Assembly (NCBI GenBank): GCA_950106755.1
Contig: OX467092.1
Coordinates: 3,224,001-3,288,000 of the forward strand
Length of the DNA: 64,000 bases
Reading direction: 5' to 3'
Origin: Climacium dendroides
Taxonomy: Eukaryota > Streptophyta > Bryopsida > Hypnales > Climaciaceae
The notes under the pieces are model-generated. The model worked only from the letters and a program-made list of their open reading frames with translations. It was not told the DNA's origin and did no database searches. Every line of letters begins with the position of its first letter. The first letter of the stretch is position 1. Both the position numbers and the translations under genes were made by a program. Below, piece by piece: positions 35,405 through 47,665 of this stretch.

Positions 35405-36036
35405 CCCCTAAATGCCCGAGGCACCAAACTCTAGTGTTTGCAAAACTTTGAAGTTAAATAAAACCTAACCAAATTGCTATTTTTAGTAGTTTATATTTTT
35501 GGAAAGTTCTTCTTGAAGTCTAATTTTAGCATCAAAAATCCGATCTTGAAAATAAATGATAGTGATTTTTCTATTCACAATTTTGTGCAAGGGTACCCAT
35601 TGCAAGGTTAGCTTGACTTCCCATAGTGTTGACAGCTCTTGGAAATGAGCCTCAAATACACTAGATCTTGGAGAAAAAATCACTTTCAAAATTCATTCAA
35701 AAAAATTGTGGAGTAGAATTTAAGAAGCCATAAAGTGGTTGGGGTTGTACATGTTAGGCCCTTTAACCTCGTATTTTTTTGGTCACCAACTTTTTAGATT
35801 TGACATGCAAAAAGAGAGTTGAAGGATTTTTATAGTTTTAACACCCTCATAGTCAAACATTATAATCTTTCACTTCATAAGTGATATTGTTGTGTATACT
35901 TTTCATATGAGATCTCTAACATGTCTAGTTTGAATTTGTACGGTTACAAATCCAAAAAAATTAAATGTTGACATTTTGTTCAATTTAGAGCAAATTCGAA
36001 GAAGCTCAAAATAGGCCTTAGACATTTAGGGGTTAA
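35401..36036. mobile_element. TTAA-bounded element (e), 0.64 kb
   Basis: Runs from GTAACCCCTAAATGCCCGAG to CATTTAGGGGTTAA and is homologous along its length to element b at 3796-4373, which lies outside the array. It has no coding capacity. Confidence 0.5.
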
Positions 36037-36861
36037 GATGCGAGCTGATGCATTTTGCCTTCATCTGCAATCCATCATTTTGCCCCTAAGTACTACATCT
36101 TTGGTCCTGGAATCGGTGCACAGGTCCATTTAAGCTTTTACAGCTACACTAAAATTGGTAAATAGTGTTGGGTGATAATTAGTGTCATTCCCTGGTTTTT
36201 ACCCCCAACACTATTTTCCAACTTATGTGTAAATAGTGTTGGGCACTTAATTTGTGCCGCCTAAATCTGGCCCTACCTTGGAAACCTCAATTTTGGGAAC
36301 CACAATTTCTGACCCCCGCCCCCGAAATCTTGGCCTTCCCTGGAAACTTTACTTTTGGTCTTCTCTCTCACCGTGGAAGTTTTCTCCTTCCCTGGAATTT
36401 TTGTTTTTTGTTTGTTTGCTTCATGTCCGGCGATTCATCCCTTACCTGGCACACTGCAATTTTAGCCCATTGTGGTATTCAGTTTTGGTTAGGCTTTGCC
36501 CCTACAGCACATTCCTAGAATCCATTCGCAATTTCAGTTTTGGGTTGGAGTTTTTCTTCCTTCCACATTGTGGGCGCCACCTTGGGAGCACAAGACAGTT
36601 TTGGAGAGCTTCTTGAAAATTTCAGCCCACATTGTGAGCTTTAGGAGGGGGGGTATAGTCCGACGACTCCCACCGATTTCATTGCCGCTTCAATTTGAAT
36701 TTGAATCTTCCGGTGCCCCTAACTTTCAATTGAGGTATGCAATTCAACTTTTGATTACACCATTGGATTTCTCTTCCTCTCTTCTATTTACTGTGAAAGA
36801 TGGGTTTTTTTTTTGTCGCCATTTTTTTAAAACCATTTTTTTCTGGATTTTCTAGCCCGGC

Positions 36862-38400
36862 ATGGACCGCTCTCCGCTTGCTGATCTCAATGCCTCTCCC
36901 CAACGCCTCCAACAAGTTTCCAGCATTGCAACTCGACGAGCTGTCACTGCTTGGATGGTGGAGGACGTCGCCATTCACGGTGAGCATGGCCTAAATGTTC
37001 GCGTAATTCAAGCATTTCCAGAACATTTCCGTGGACAGCGCCCTGCCAACCTTGTAAAAGCCGGCCGATGGTGGCAGCAACGCCACCAATTTGATGAGGA
37101 CAATGCAGAAAATGCAGCCCAAGTCACTGCATTCTCGTGCAGCCGCAACCGATTGGGCATAAGGCGGCGCCATTGTCCAAAAGCCAGACCAGGCTAAGGC
37201 AAGAAAAAAAGTGAATGGGTACAATATTTGTACCCACTTTTACTTGAAGAATTCAACCGCCTTCGAAAATCAGGTGTAAAGTTTTCTTCTCTTCTTCTTC
37301 ATGAGTTGGCTCTTTCCATTCTCGTAGCTCCCGAGTCCAATTTCACAGCCCAATCTGTTGACCCAAATGATAACATTTTGTTGGTTAACAAAATTACCCC
37401 GAATTGGGTCAATCAATTCATGGAGAACCACAACATAGTCCTCCTCTCCCAACGTGGCCGTTTGACTTGTAGTCCTCAAAAAGAACTCCAAATCGAACAA
37501 CAAACCGCCTATCATTTGGGGGTTTTGCAAAGGGGATTTGCATCCGGGGAATTTGATGAAAATCTAATGGAAAATCTGGATGAAACCCATTTTGTTGTCA
37601 ATCTTGACAATGGACGCACTTTAGGGTTTCGGGGGGACACAACAGTCAAATATGCTGAAGTGGTTTTGGGTGGGGAGTCTATGACTATGGTAGTTCGTAT
37701 TTCAGGAGGCCGGCGTGCTATGATAGAAGCTCCTATGCTCATTTTCACAAATGAAAATAGGAGCTACCCTATACGAGGTCTAATTGATAATATTCCCGGG
37801 GTGTCTTATAGGTTGGGCCCTAAAGGGTGGATGGACCAAACCATCTTACCCAAATATTTTTTGGAAAATCGGGCATATCAAGCCGATCTTCATCACCGCA
37901 TGAAGATCATATGGCTTGATAATTGTACCGGCCATACGGTGACCCCTAGGTTGGTTGATGTCCTAGCAGCCAAAAATACAGTCTTCAAATTTTTACCTCC
38001 TTGTTCTACTCACCTTTGCCAACTAGCAGATACATTCTTGATTTCAAAGATCAAAGATGCATGAACAAGACGGTAGGAAGCCAAAAAAATTCAGTTGATA
38101 CAAGAAAATGCTTGGCAAAATGCACCCCGGGCAGATGGACAATAGTCAGGGAAGTTGACCAATCCAGAGAAACGTTTTTTCCTACAATTGGCTGCTGATA
38201 GTATAGAAGATGTTAATAGAGAGGTGGATTGTGACAACATCTCTTATGCTAGAAAAGCAATGATTTGTTGTGGCTTGGCATTAGGACTTGATGGATCTTG
38301 GAGTGTTGGACAATTATTTCCACATCTCCAAGACATTATTGCAAAACATTTGCAATACTTCCAAGGGCAAGAAGTGCCTAATTTAAATAGGGCAGTTTAG
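36862..38400 (+). pseudogene. Pogo-like DDE transposase, inactivated by stops
   Basis: One reading frame runs from ATG 36862 to TAG 38398, about 512 codons, broken only by in-frame stops at 37195 (TAA), 38062 (TGA), 38074 (TAG) and 38143 (TAG). The N-terminal part (DRSPLADLNASPQRLQQV, later RWWQQRHQF) is the probable DNA-binding region. The catalytic DDE core has NLDETHF (D at 37579), IIWLDNCTGH (D at 37918) and LPPCSTHLCQLAD (D at 38029), a DD36D arrangement, with GGESMTMVVRISGG and GPKGWMD between the first two. All three catalytic Asp are kept. Three of the four stops lie where Trp is plausible (after KIKDA, after TRR, after DGQ), so TGG to TGA/TAG transitions may explain them. Confidence 0.85.
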
Positions 38401-38514
38401 AGATCTTTTTTTTAGTTTTTGCTGTTTTTTCCCTTCAATTTCTGGCCTACAGCTACGACTATTATATTGTACTTTTGACTCTTCCTATATTTTGCAATAT
38501 ACACACATTATGAA

Positions 38515-39015
38515 AAATTTCAGCATTTCACCATTGCATTGTTTATTTCACCATTTCATTGTTTTTTTGGACTTTCCAGCATTTATTTCAGGATTTCATT
38601 TAACTTTCCAACTTTTCAAGATTTCATTGTTTTTTGGGAGCTTTTCAACATTGATTTCTGGATTTCAGTATTTTGTTGGGCTTTTCAACATTGATTTCTG
38701 GATTTCATTGTTTTTTTGGGCTTTTCACCATTTATTTTAGAATTTTAGTGTTTTGGGGGGCTTTTCACCATTTATTTCAGGATTTCATTGTTTTGGGGGG
38801 GCTTTTCACCATTTCATTGTTTTGGGGGGCTTTCAACATTTATTTCAGGATTTCATTGTTTTTTTGGTTATTTCACCATTTCATTGTTGTTTTTTGGGCT
38901 TTTGAACATTCCAACATTTCATTGTTGTTTTTTGGGCTTTTCAACATTCCAACATTTCAGCATTTCAGCAATTCAACATTTCAACATTTCAACATTTCAG
39001 CATTTCATACACCAG
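38515..39015 (+). repeat. Degenerate tandem repeat in the transposon 3' region
   Basis: About ten copies of a 30-60 base unit of the form TTTCAGGATTTCATTGTTTT, then TGGGCTTTTCAACATTTA, closing with short AACATTTC/AGCATTTC units near 38950-39008. It lies between the transposase end and the right terminal repeat and is strongly strand-biased (T over A). Confidence 0.75.
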
Positions 39016-39622
39016 ATTTTCCCAACCATTCCAACTTCTATATTTTGTTACCATCTAACACTAAATGCACTCTTCTACAAATTCTGAAATGACGGAAATT
39101 TACTTCAAAGCTAAAATAGTGTTAGAATCGGTACAAAAAGATCTAACACTAAGCGTGCACATCGCTATTAGTGTTAGTTGGGATAATTAGTGTTGCCAAC
39201 ACTATTTACCAATTTTAGTGTACTGAAGTTGCTTGGTCACTAGTGATTTCAATTCTAGCACTTAATCAACATTGGAGCTTGGATGTGTTAGCTTTTACAT
39301 TTAACATTTTAACTTTTACATTTATTTTACATAAACATTGCATGAATCAACTTCTATGTTCTAGCTTTTATATTACTTTTACATTAATGTTGTATGCAAA
39401 CTTTTACATTTTATTTTCTTTAACTCCCATCTATAAATTAGAAGTCACTTCATGCCATTTTGGTTATTGTGTCAAAATGTTAATGCTATTAAATTGCTAT
39501 CATAGTGGTTTTCATCTTTGTATCATTTTATCCAATTATTTAAGTATTGTGCTATTTTGAGAACTTATAGTCCATTGGTTATTTTCACTATTTTCAAAAC
39601 ACCATCCGTTTGTAGCAAAATC

Positions 39623-40018
39623 ATGAAATACACGGAAGAAACATCAAACACGAAAGAGATGGATATTGAAAATGCCTCGTTGTCGCATTGTCTTACACAT
39701 CCATCATTCATTAACCATGAATTATCAAAAGGAGGTGACGAAATGGAAATTGGTGCCCATATCCTTTTGGATATGAAGAATGGCATAACCCATTCTACAA
39801 CAAAAAGGACGTCAAGAAAGAAAAGGATTTCAAGAAGACCAACATCAAACCACATCATTCAAATATTCGAATGTCAAGTGTGTCATCAAACTTTCACCTC
39901 CCAAAAATCAATTGGGAAACATACAAAAGGGTGTAAATTAACGCAATCTCAAACTTGCCAACAAGATTTCACCAATCATTCAAGTTATCTAAAAATTAAT
40001 TTGAAATGTGTATATTAG
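39623..40018 (+). CDS. C2HC zinc-finger protein of unit B1
   Basis: 131 residues, the same protein as at 24870 apart from the finger, which reads FECQVCHQTF instead of FECRACHQTF. C84, C87, H100 and C104 are kept. The two finger changes are C-to-T-type transitions within a few bases (CGAGCG to CAAGTG), which is compatible with loss of methylated CpG. Confidence 0.5.
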   Translation: MKYTEETSNTKEMDIENASLSHCLTHPSFINHELSKGGDEMEIGAHILLDMKNGITHSTTKRTSRKKRISRRPTSNHIIQIFECQVCHQTFTSQKSIGKHTKGCKLTQSQTCQQDFTNHSSYLKINLKCVY

Positions 40019-41279
40019 TAGAAGCATGACCTATGAATACTTGTTCAAGGCAACTAGGCTATAATTACACTTTTAATTTTATTGGACATGGCATATTCAA
40101 ATGATGAATTTAAATGCTCTTTAGTCAATGTATAACAGAAACTAAATTCATGATCACTTTGAATCATATTCAAAAGATGAGTAGCAAATGAAATATAAAT
40201 TTTTTTGCATTGAATAAGGCTTTTCATTGTTAACAAAATCAAGTTTTTTCTTCAATACTTCATTCTCAAATTTCAAGTGTACCCAATGCACACTTTTACT
40301 CATGTACTCCAAACTTATCCAATGACATGTTTCCTTTGTCATTAAAGAATTATCTTAAACATTGAAAATAATTTTTCATGACCCATGCTGTAGTGATCAC
40401 TAAAAAAATAATCTTAGATACGGAAAAATTCTATGAATGCACGTGCTTTATTTTTATTTTTTATTTTTTCCCAAACTGAAAACCACATCAATGTGAATGG
40501 TGGGGAAATGGCTACAACACCTGAATTGTTAACTTGCTTTTCATATATTTTATGACCTTAAGTTTGCTTTAGTCTTGGTGAAACCTACCTTTAGTTACTT
40601 GATGTGAATGGAAAGTAAACAATAGGTGCAGCGGTACTAATAAAAATGTTAAAGTCGGTGCTTTATTAAAAATAATTGAAAAATATAAAATAATATAAAA
40701 ATCACAATTAACCCCTATTAATGCTTAAAGTACAACAATTTGATGTCAACATTATTAGCTTTGAAGTTAGATTAAATTTTACTAAATTACTATTGTTTGT
40801 AACTATTTTAAGAGAATATCTTTTTGACTTTCAAAATGAATGTATATGTTTAATGGGAATTGTTCATGTGGTTTAAAAAAATGAAAATGATTTGTATATG
40901 ATTTTTTTCTATTCAAGATATTGTGTAAGGGGGCCCATTATTGTTAATTTTTGTTTTCCAAGGTTAGGAAGCTTCAAATACAGTTCTAGAGAAAAAGTCA
41001 CCTCAAATTTTCATTTTAAACAGTAATTTATGCCTTCAATCATAAATTTGACTTGTCCAAAGGGGATTGATAGACTTCAAATCACTTTCACAATTTTAAT
41101 ATCCATATGATCAAACACTCATTATCATTCAATCCATAAGTGATAGTGTTGTGGTTTTTTTTTTTCTTGTATGATGCATAACATGACTAGTTTGAATTTC
41201 TACAATTATAATAATGAATGGAACTTATTTGTCAAGCTCAAGAGGCATCAAATCCATCCACATGTTAAATTTGTTTGTT

Positions 41280-41502
41280 TTGTGTTTGTTATGTTGAGAT
41301 CTCTGGGACTATGTGTCCCCCAATCAATCATGTGCTTGGTACCACTGGAAAGCTCTCTCTGAGAAGGGATGCACTAGCTTTGTTTCATGACATTTAGACC
41401 TCTAGTGTGAAAGTTATGAATTTTGAGTTATTTTTTGTTTTAAAAATTAGAAAATTACTTTAACTTTTCTTTTGGCTATGGCAACAACACAAGGGCACAC
41501 TT
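41280..41502 (+). mobile_element. Helitron-related segment in unit B1
   Basis: Counterpart of 26325-26541, with GGTACCACTGGAAAGCTC and GAAGGGATGCACTAGC. The end is mutated to CACACTTG, so the CTAG terminus is lost. Confidence 0.4.
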
Positions 41503-43575
41503 GCTTAGTTTGTTTTGGTAAGAGCATTTGTTTTGACAAGAGCGTGATTCTCAATGCAATTGGGGCATTGGAGCTAAGATTGTAAATACTTCATGGCTTA
41601 AATTTGCACAAGGTATTCTCAATTTTGGAATGGTTTTGAATTTGAACCAACTTCTCAAAAAGCTTTTATAAGTTGTAATTATATCTCAATTGATTTTTTC
41701 TTTGCAGAGTCCACCTTTATTTATTTCAACTGCAATCTTTCTAAACCATAATGAATTGTATGTCCCCTCCGAGACAATTTGGGTCCACAAAGGTTCTTAC
41801 TGCCTCAATTCGTAGTGAATGTTTTTGAAACTTTTTGAAGTTGTGTAGTTTGCTAAGAGCTTTGTGGATATATAGTTTTTGTTTCAATCGATGCTTGGAA
41901 GAAAATGTTATGAAACAAAAACCAAAAATGGAGGTCAACGGGCAATACAAACAAATCAGAAATGTCAAAATCATTTTTTGTTATAAATTTCTTGAAATCT
42001 TGTATTTTGTCTACATTTGAAGTTTTGATTCATTCTATTTGGACTAGTGATGAGAAAGTTATGGACAATCTTAGTTTTGGGGGCAATCTAAGCATCTTCT
42101 TGAAAAAATAACTTACAAATTCATTTGTGAATGCAATTTTTACAATTTTCCAAAAAAATTGTTAGACATGGTTAGGTTGGGTTTTTAGGACAATCGTACC
42201 ATTGGGATTATTGCATTTCAATTCCATCTTAGAGCTATTAACGATTTAGTTTTCCCTTCAATCTTTGATCTACTTCTATTTAACAAATTTTTAATGAGTG
42301 AAAATTAAGTGATTTTTGGTTAAATTTTTTTCCGTAGATTCTCATATCAACTACTCAACCTAAAAGTTTAGAAAATCAAAATCAATAGGACAAAAGAATT
42401 TAATTAAAAAGACTCAAAGCCAAGATATCTAATCAAGCAAATTTTAAATATGTCTTGCAATCTACGCAATCAAATTTGATGAAATTTTTACGACATGTTC
42501 TCAAACAAGTTAAGTACAATATTCTATAGTTAGATTTTTTTTAAGTACTTTTTTTATTTTTGTAGGTGAATGCAGCAGAAGTGGAAAATTTGTTTACTTT
42601 TTGACAGAAAATTCCCTCAGGGCATTAGGGGCAAAATATTGAGCACTATTTCCAGACAAAGGGGTGTGTTTTTTGTTTATAAACCTCATTTTTTAAATAA
42701 TAATCATATACTTGTCAAATGGTGTGCAAACCTACTAAGGTAGGATCACCTTAAACTAAGCAAATTTCTATATAGAACATTATTTGGTGTCAAGAATTTT
42801 CATTTTTTAATCACGTAGAGATAAATTGTCATTAACCCCTAAATTGTCATTAACCCCTTTTTATGGCCCTACGAAAAACCGGGCAGCTACACTTCCCAAG
42901 ATCACATTTGTATGAAAAAATGTCCCAAATGGTGGTGCTTCTTTGGATTCTTTCTTCAAGACAATTTGGGTACATGCTTTATAGTTTTCACATCATTTGG
43001 AATTGTACAACAAATAGGAAAAAAACCATAAGTACAAAGAAGTATAGAATGCTTCAAAATACAAAATTGTTAAGAATTTTATAATAGAATTGAAAAATGT
43101 CAATCCCAATGGTTGAAATGTTTTAATAATCAATCTACATCCTATAATTAAATTTTTTTCATAAAATATTGAAAATTGAGTAAAATAAAGGACTTCAAAG
43201 TTTATTTTAGAATAGATAATCCATAAGTACCTGCAAACTAAAACTCCTCATAACTTTCATTTCATTGATCAAAATGGAATGATTCAAAGCTTTCCATGTA
43301 TATATAACCCTAGAGAACAAATTTCCTTTATTCTTTGAAAGAAAAATGATTATTTCATTAGCCTAAGCTGCCCATTTACAAATAAAACCCATATAAGGCC
43401 ATAAATTTTTACTTATATTTTCAAATGTCATGAAATTTAGTGCATACGAAAGATATTCCTCATCCCTACCTTCTATTAAAATTTCAGCCTAAGATATACA
43501 AATCTCTCATCACATGCACTTGCCTAAAATTGCTATGTTGCTAAAACAAACATATTGGTGCATTAGGGGTTAAAG

Positions 43576-43941
43576 TTGGGTAAAATCCACCAACAATATT
43601 TTCAATGTTTACGCCTTGAAGTGAGTGCAACAAACCTCTACTTTTTCTTTGATTTTTCTAAGGCTTGCTTTTGGGTACATGCTCAATTTTGGATGACTAT
43701 CCTACCTTCTATCGAAGGTACAATAGATCTTCTGGTAATTGTAGATCTAGCAGATGTGTTTGAAGTACCTTATAAAGCCTTCAAAGAATATGGGTGTGTG
43801 CCTTCAAGGTTGTACATGACTTTTTTAAATGGGTCATGGGGTTATTGGGCATCATTGCAAGAAAACAAAATTCTTTTCATTTTTTCTTTAGAAGTGTCAT
43901 ATTCCTCCAAGGGTTGCTATTATGTGAGTTTAAAATCATGA
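43576..43941 (+). other. Conserved repeat-borne ORF, unit B1
   Basis: A longer version of the frame at 29784. After SATNLYFFFDFSKACFW it continues VHAQFWMTILPSIEGTIDLL, then DVFEVPYKAFKEYG, then MTFLNGSWGYWASLQE. It has no ATG at its head. No family recognised. The protein frame is better preserved in the B units than in A. Confidence 0.3.
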
Positions 43942-46900
43942 GCACCAAAAGTGATACACCTATATTATAGATGTTTGTCTATATTATAGAAACTTTTCAT
44001 GATTATAGGATATTTATGTTATAGATATCTATAGGTTACTAGCACCTTCAATGGTTGTATGATGTCTATTTATACAAATACTCAAGGCTCATATGTTTGC
44101 ATTTCCATGCTCACATGCTATTGTCTTTGTTCCTTCTACCAAGAATTTATGGACAATTATTCAATAGTGAAGTAAAATGTAAAAAATTGTCTTTCCAAAA
44201 TTGAGACCTAAAACATCTTTTTACAAAATTTCTTTTAAAAATATAAGCTATTCAATTCTTTTTTAATTCCTATATTATTAAAAAATAATGAAATTAAATT
44301 AAAATCCCATTTTTTTTCTACCTTAAAGGGACTCTTACTTTATCAATTATATTGAAGGCAAAACATATTGATCCTTGTGCTGTTATAAAAGCAAAACACT
44401 TTGTGTTTATATGTAAGAGGGAGATTTTTCTACTTTTGGAAAATGTCATAGCTTATTTGTAAGATTCTAACATATGATTCCTAATTTTAATTTTTTGAAG
44501 GCAAAGTTAAAGTGCTTTAAATTTAGTCCAACTTAGAAAGACATTATTTTTAAAACTAAATTTGGAATCAGCTAATTCACTTATGTATTTTTGCCTTCTA
44601 TAAATGTATAGAAGACAAAAAGAAGTGACACTTTGTTGGAATAAAAAATATGCTTGCACTCAAAATATTCACCTTCAATGCTAATAACAACTTTCCAACT
44701 CATTAAATTGAAATTTAAAAATGAAATTTGGCTCCCCAACATTAAAGCTTAGGAGCATGTTGAGGTATTGAACTCACTTGTTTGGCTATAGAATAAAATA
44801 CAAAATAGAAATAGAAAAGTGATCAAACGATGATTTTAATTGAATACGTAATTGAAGTAAGATTAAATAGAGATTGATCTATGGTTGATCTAATAGATGC
44901 AAGCAAATTTCAATTACCTTTTCTAATTGTTAAGAGTTCAAATGTTTGTATGTTTAATAAAAGTAAAATCAAGAAATTAACATTCTAAGAAAATCATGTA
45001 CTTAATTAGAATTTGACATATTTTCTTATATATAAAGACATAAACAAGATTATAATGCCATTCCTTCTACCTAACAATAAGTCAATAAATGTCCTTAGGT
45101 TGTTGCATAGATTGCATCTATATTTATATGTTGTATACAATGTGTGTGTATTCACTTTTATTTTATTCTTATCTCAAATGATTTTGTTTGTTACTCTTGG
45201 TCAATTTTAGCTTTAACATTTTAGCTTTTCATTCTAGTTTTCATATTGGAGCTTTCAATTGATGTATTACCATACATGAAAGGTTGATTTGGCACCTGTG
45301 CAGAAATTGAATTTCCAAATAATATTCTTAGGGATCCATGTCACCTCAAACTATTCACAAGATGACATGTAGCACCTTTCTACAAAAATGATTTAATTTT
45401 TGTCAAACCTAACTTTGTATAGAGTAGCTTTTACAATTTCTTTTTTTACTTTTACTTTTTCGTTTTTACATTATTTTTAAATGAAAACTCCTTAGGGTGG
45501 GCTTTCATGTGGACTCGAGGGCCAATGGAGCATGTCAATCATTGGTGGAATGGACATCCCATTTTTCTAGAATTTCCATTGTACTAGTGATTGACAGGCT
45601 CCACTAGTCCCCTGCCCTTAGCACATTCAATTGTGTACTCCATGAAACTATGTAAGGTAGGAAGTCTATAAATTATCTATCTAAGTGCTGAAACTAAATT
45701 TTACGGAGGTGAAGTTTCTTTTCAATAAATTATCCTTGGAAGACAAGTGGAATTGACATCTAATCCAAGTCATTTTTTATTTTTTTGGAGCTTTATAAAA
45801 TTAGTTATGGAATTTTGAAGTTGAAATGGCATAGGATTCTAAAATTGCTCACCTCTTTAAATGTACACTATTTGTACATTCCTAAAGGTTACAAAAACAC
45901 ATGTACGAATAGTGTTCCTTTCAAGTAGGTGGGCAATTTATGGATCCTCTAACCTTACTGGTTGTGGATTTTGTAATTCATGTGTTAATCCCTAAAGCCC
46001 TAAATTGCATTCTTTTGGCAACAAAGTGATTTTGGACACTTCACTATGAATGGAATTTTCATTTTTTTATTTGAAATTTTCACGCAACATGTGCCCAAGG
46101 AGTAGCTTTAAAGCCCAACAATTCCCATATCTTTTGACTATGTGGCTAAAAAGTCATTGTATGATATGTAGTTTTCAGCAATCGGTGGGTAGACCAAGCA
46201 ACAAAAAAAATCTTCTTTTAATAATTACAGTTTAAATAATTAAAGATTTTAAATTGATTCTCTAGATGTATTTATACATGGAAAGGTTTGAACAATTCCA
46301 TTTTGATTAATGAGATGAAAATTATGAGGGGTTCTAGTTTGTTGATAGTTATAGAATCTCTACTCTAAGATCAACTTTGAAGTTTTCAACCATTGGGATT
46401 GGCATTTTTTAATTCCATCAATAAATTGTTAACAATGTAGTATTTTGAATTGATCTCTATATCTTTCAATCTCTTATTTTTTTTCTTATATGTTGTACAA
46501 TTCCAAATGATTTAAAAAATTTCAAGCCTATAGCCAACTTGCCTTGAAGAATGAATCCAAAGGAGCCCCACCATTTGGGACATTTTTTCAAACAAATGGG
46601 ACCTTGTGAGGTGCAATTGCCCATTTGGGGGGTCCAAAAGGAAATTTTTCTCATTGCAAATGCTAATGTCTTGCAATCCACATGGTGAAAATTTCTGAAT
46701 TTTTTTCAACATCTTCTCAAACCAAAATACTACAATATCCTACGGTTACATACTTAGGTCCAATTTTATTTTATTTTTCTTGAAATTTGGTACTTGTACC
46801 GAAAATGACAGTTTTGGAGAGCTTTTGGAGAAAATATAGTGAAAATCCTTCAGGGGTTAAGATGCATTTTCCCCAGTCGATCATTTTGCCCCTAAGAAAT

Positions 46901-47269
46901 GGTAGACAGGTCCATCTTAGCATTTACTTTCCAGCTTCTGCTCACCAGTGATTTCAATTTTAGCACTTAACATTGGACCTTTGCTATATTAGCTTTTACA
47001 TTTCATATTTTAACTTTTACATTACTTTTACATTAATGTTGTATCCATATTTTTACATTTTATTTTCTTGACTCCCATCTATAAATTAGAAGTCACTTCA
47101 TGCCATTTTCGTTATTGTGTCAAAATGCTAATGCTATCATTGTATTAAATTGCTATCATACTGGTTTTCATCTTTGTATCATATTATCCAATTGACAGCT
47201 ATTTTGAGAACTTATAGTCCATTGGTTATTTTCATTATTTTCAAAACACCATCCGTTTGTAGCAAAATC

Positions 47270-47665
47270 ATGAAATACACGGAAGAAACATCAAACGCGA
47301 AAGAGATGGATATTGAAAATGCCTCGTTGTCGCATTGTCTTACACATCCATCATTCATTAACCATGAATTATCAAAAGGAGGTGACGAAATGGAAATTGG
47401 TGCCCATATCCTTTTGGATATGAAGAATGGCATAACCCATTCTACAACAAAAAGGACATCAAGAAAGAAAAGGATTTCAAGAAGACCAACATCAAACCAC
47501 ATCATTCAAATATTCGAATGTCGAGCGTGTCATCAAACTTTCACCTCCCAAAAATCAATTGGGAAACATACAAAAGGGTGTAAATTAACGCAATCTCAAA
47601 CTTGCCAACAAGATTTCACCAATCATTCAAGTTATCTAAAAATTAATTTGAAATGTGTATATTAG
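47270..47665 (+). CDS. C2HC zinc-finger protein of unit A2
   Basis: 131 residues. Differs from the copy at 24870 by one residue (Asn-Ala-Lys for Asn-Thr-Lys near residue 10) and by a few silent bases. Zinc ligands and the basic cluster are intact. Confidence 0.55.
   Translation: MKYTEETSNAKEMDIENASLSHCLTHPSFINHELSKGGDEMEIGAHILLDMKNGITHSTTKRTSRKKRISRRPTSNHIIQIFECRACHQTFTSQKSIGKHTKGCKLTQSQTCQQDFTNHSSYLKINLKCVY

Larger units (their letters stand above)
24430..36146 (+). repeat. Macro-repeat unit A, copy 1
   Basis: This 11.7 kb unit shares its order of segments with 46951-57735 (A, copy 2) and, in shortened form, with the B units. The order is TTTTACATT-rich leader, zinc-finger ORF, AT-rich spacer, Helitron-like segment, TTAA elements g, c and d, a conserved 80-codon ORF, LTR-like segment, AAGGCAAAACATATTGATCC spacer, 1.03 kb insertion, and TTAA elements f and e. 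The left edge is a junction: 24451-24530 matches the interior of the units (45176-45270) and then switches to the normal leader near 24535. It carries a private 150 bp MITE. Confidence 0.85.
36147..39220 (+). mobile_element. Tc1/mariner-superfamily (pogo-like) transposon, 3.07 kb
   Basis: Seen: TA duplicated at 36145-36146 and 39221-39222; perfect 25-base terminal inverted repeats beginning CACTAAAATTGGTAAATAGT; and extra subterminal AATAGTGTTGG motifs in both orientations within 110 bases of each end. The interior carries one transposase reading frame (pseudogene, below). The A2/B2 junction at 57715-57740 reads through without the element, so it inserted after the array formed. The intact inverted repeats mean it might still be moved by a related transposase. 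Confidence 0.9.
39223..46950 (+). repeat. Macro-repeat unit B, copy 1
   Basis: This 7.7 kb unit has the same order as A but lacks element c, the LTR-like segment and the 1.03 kb insertion, and has a shortened element d. It is most similar to 57736-64000: parts of 40180-40730 are almost identical to 58670-59220. Confidence 0.85.
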
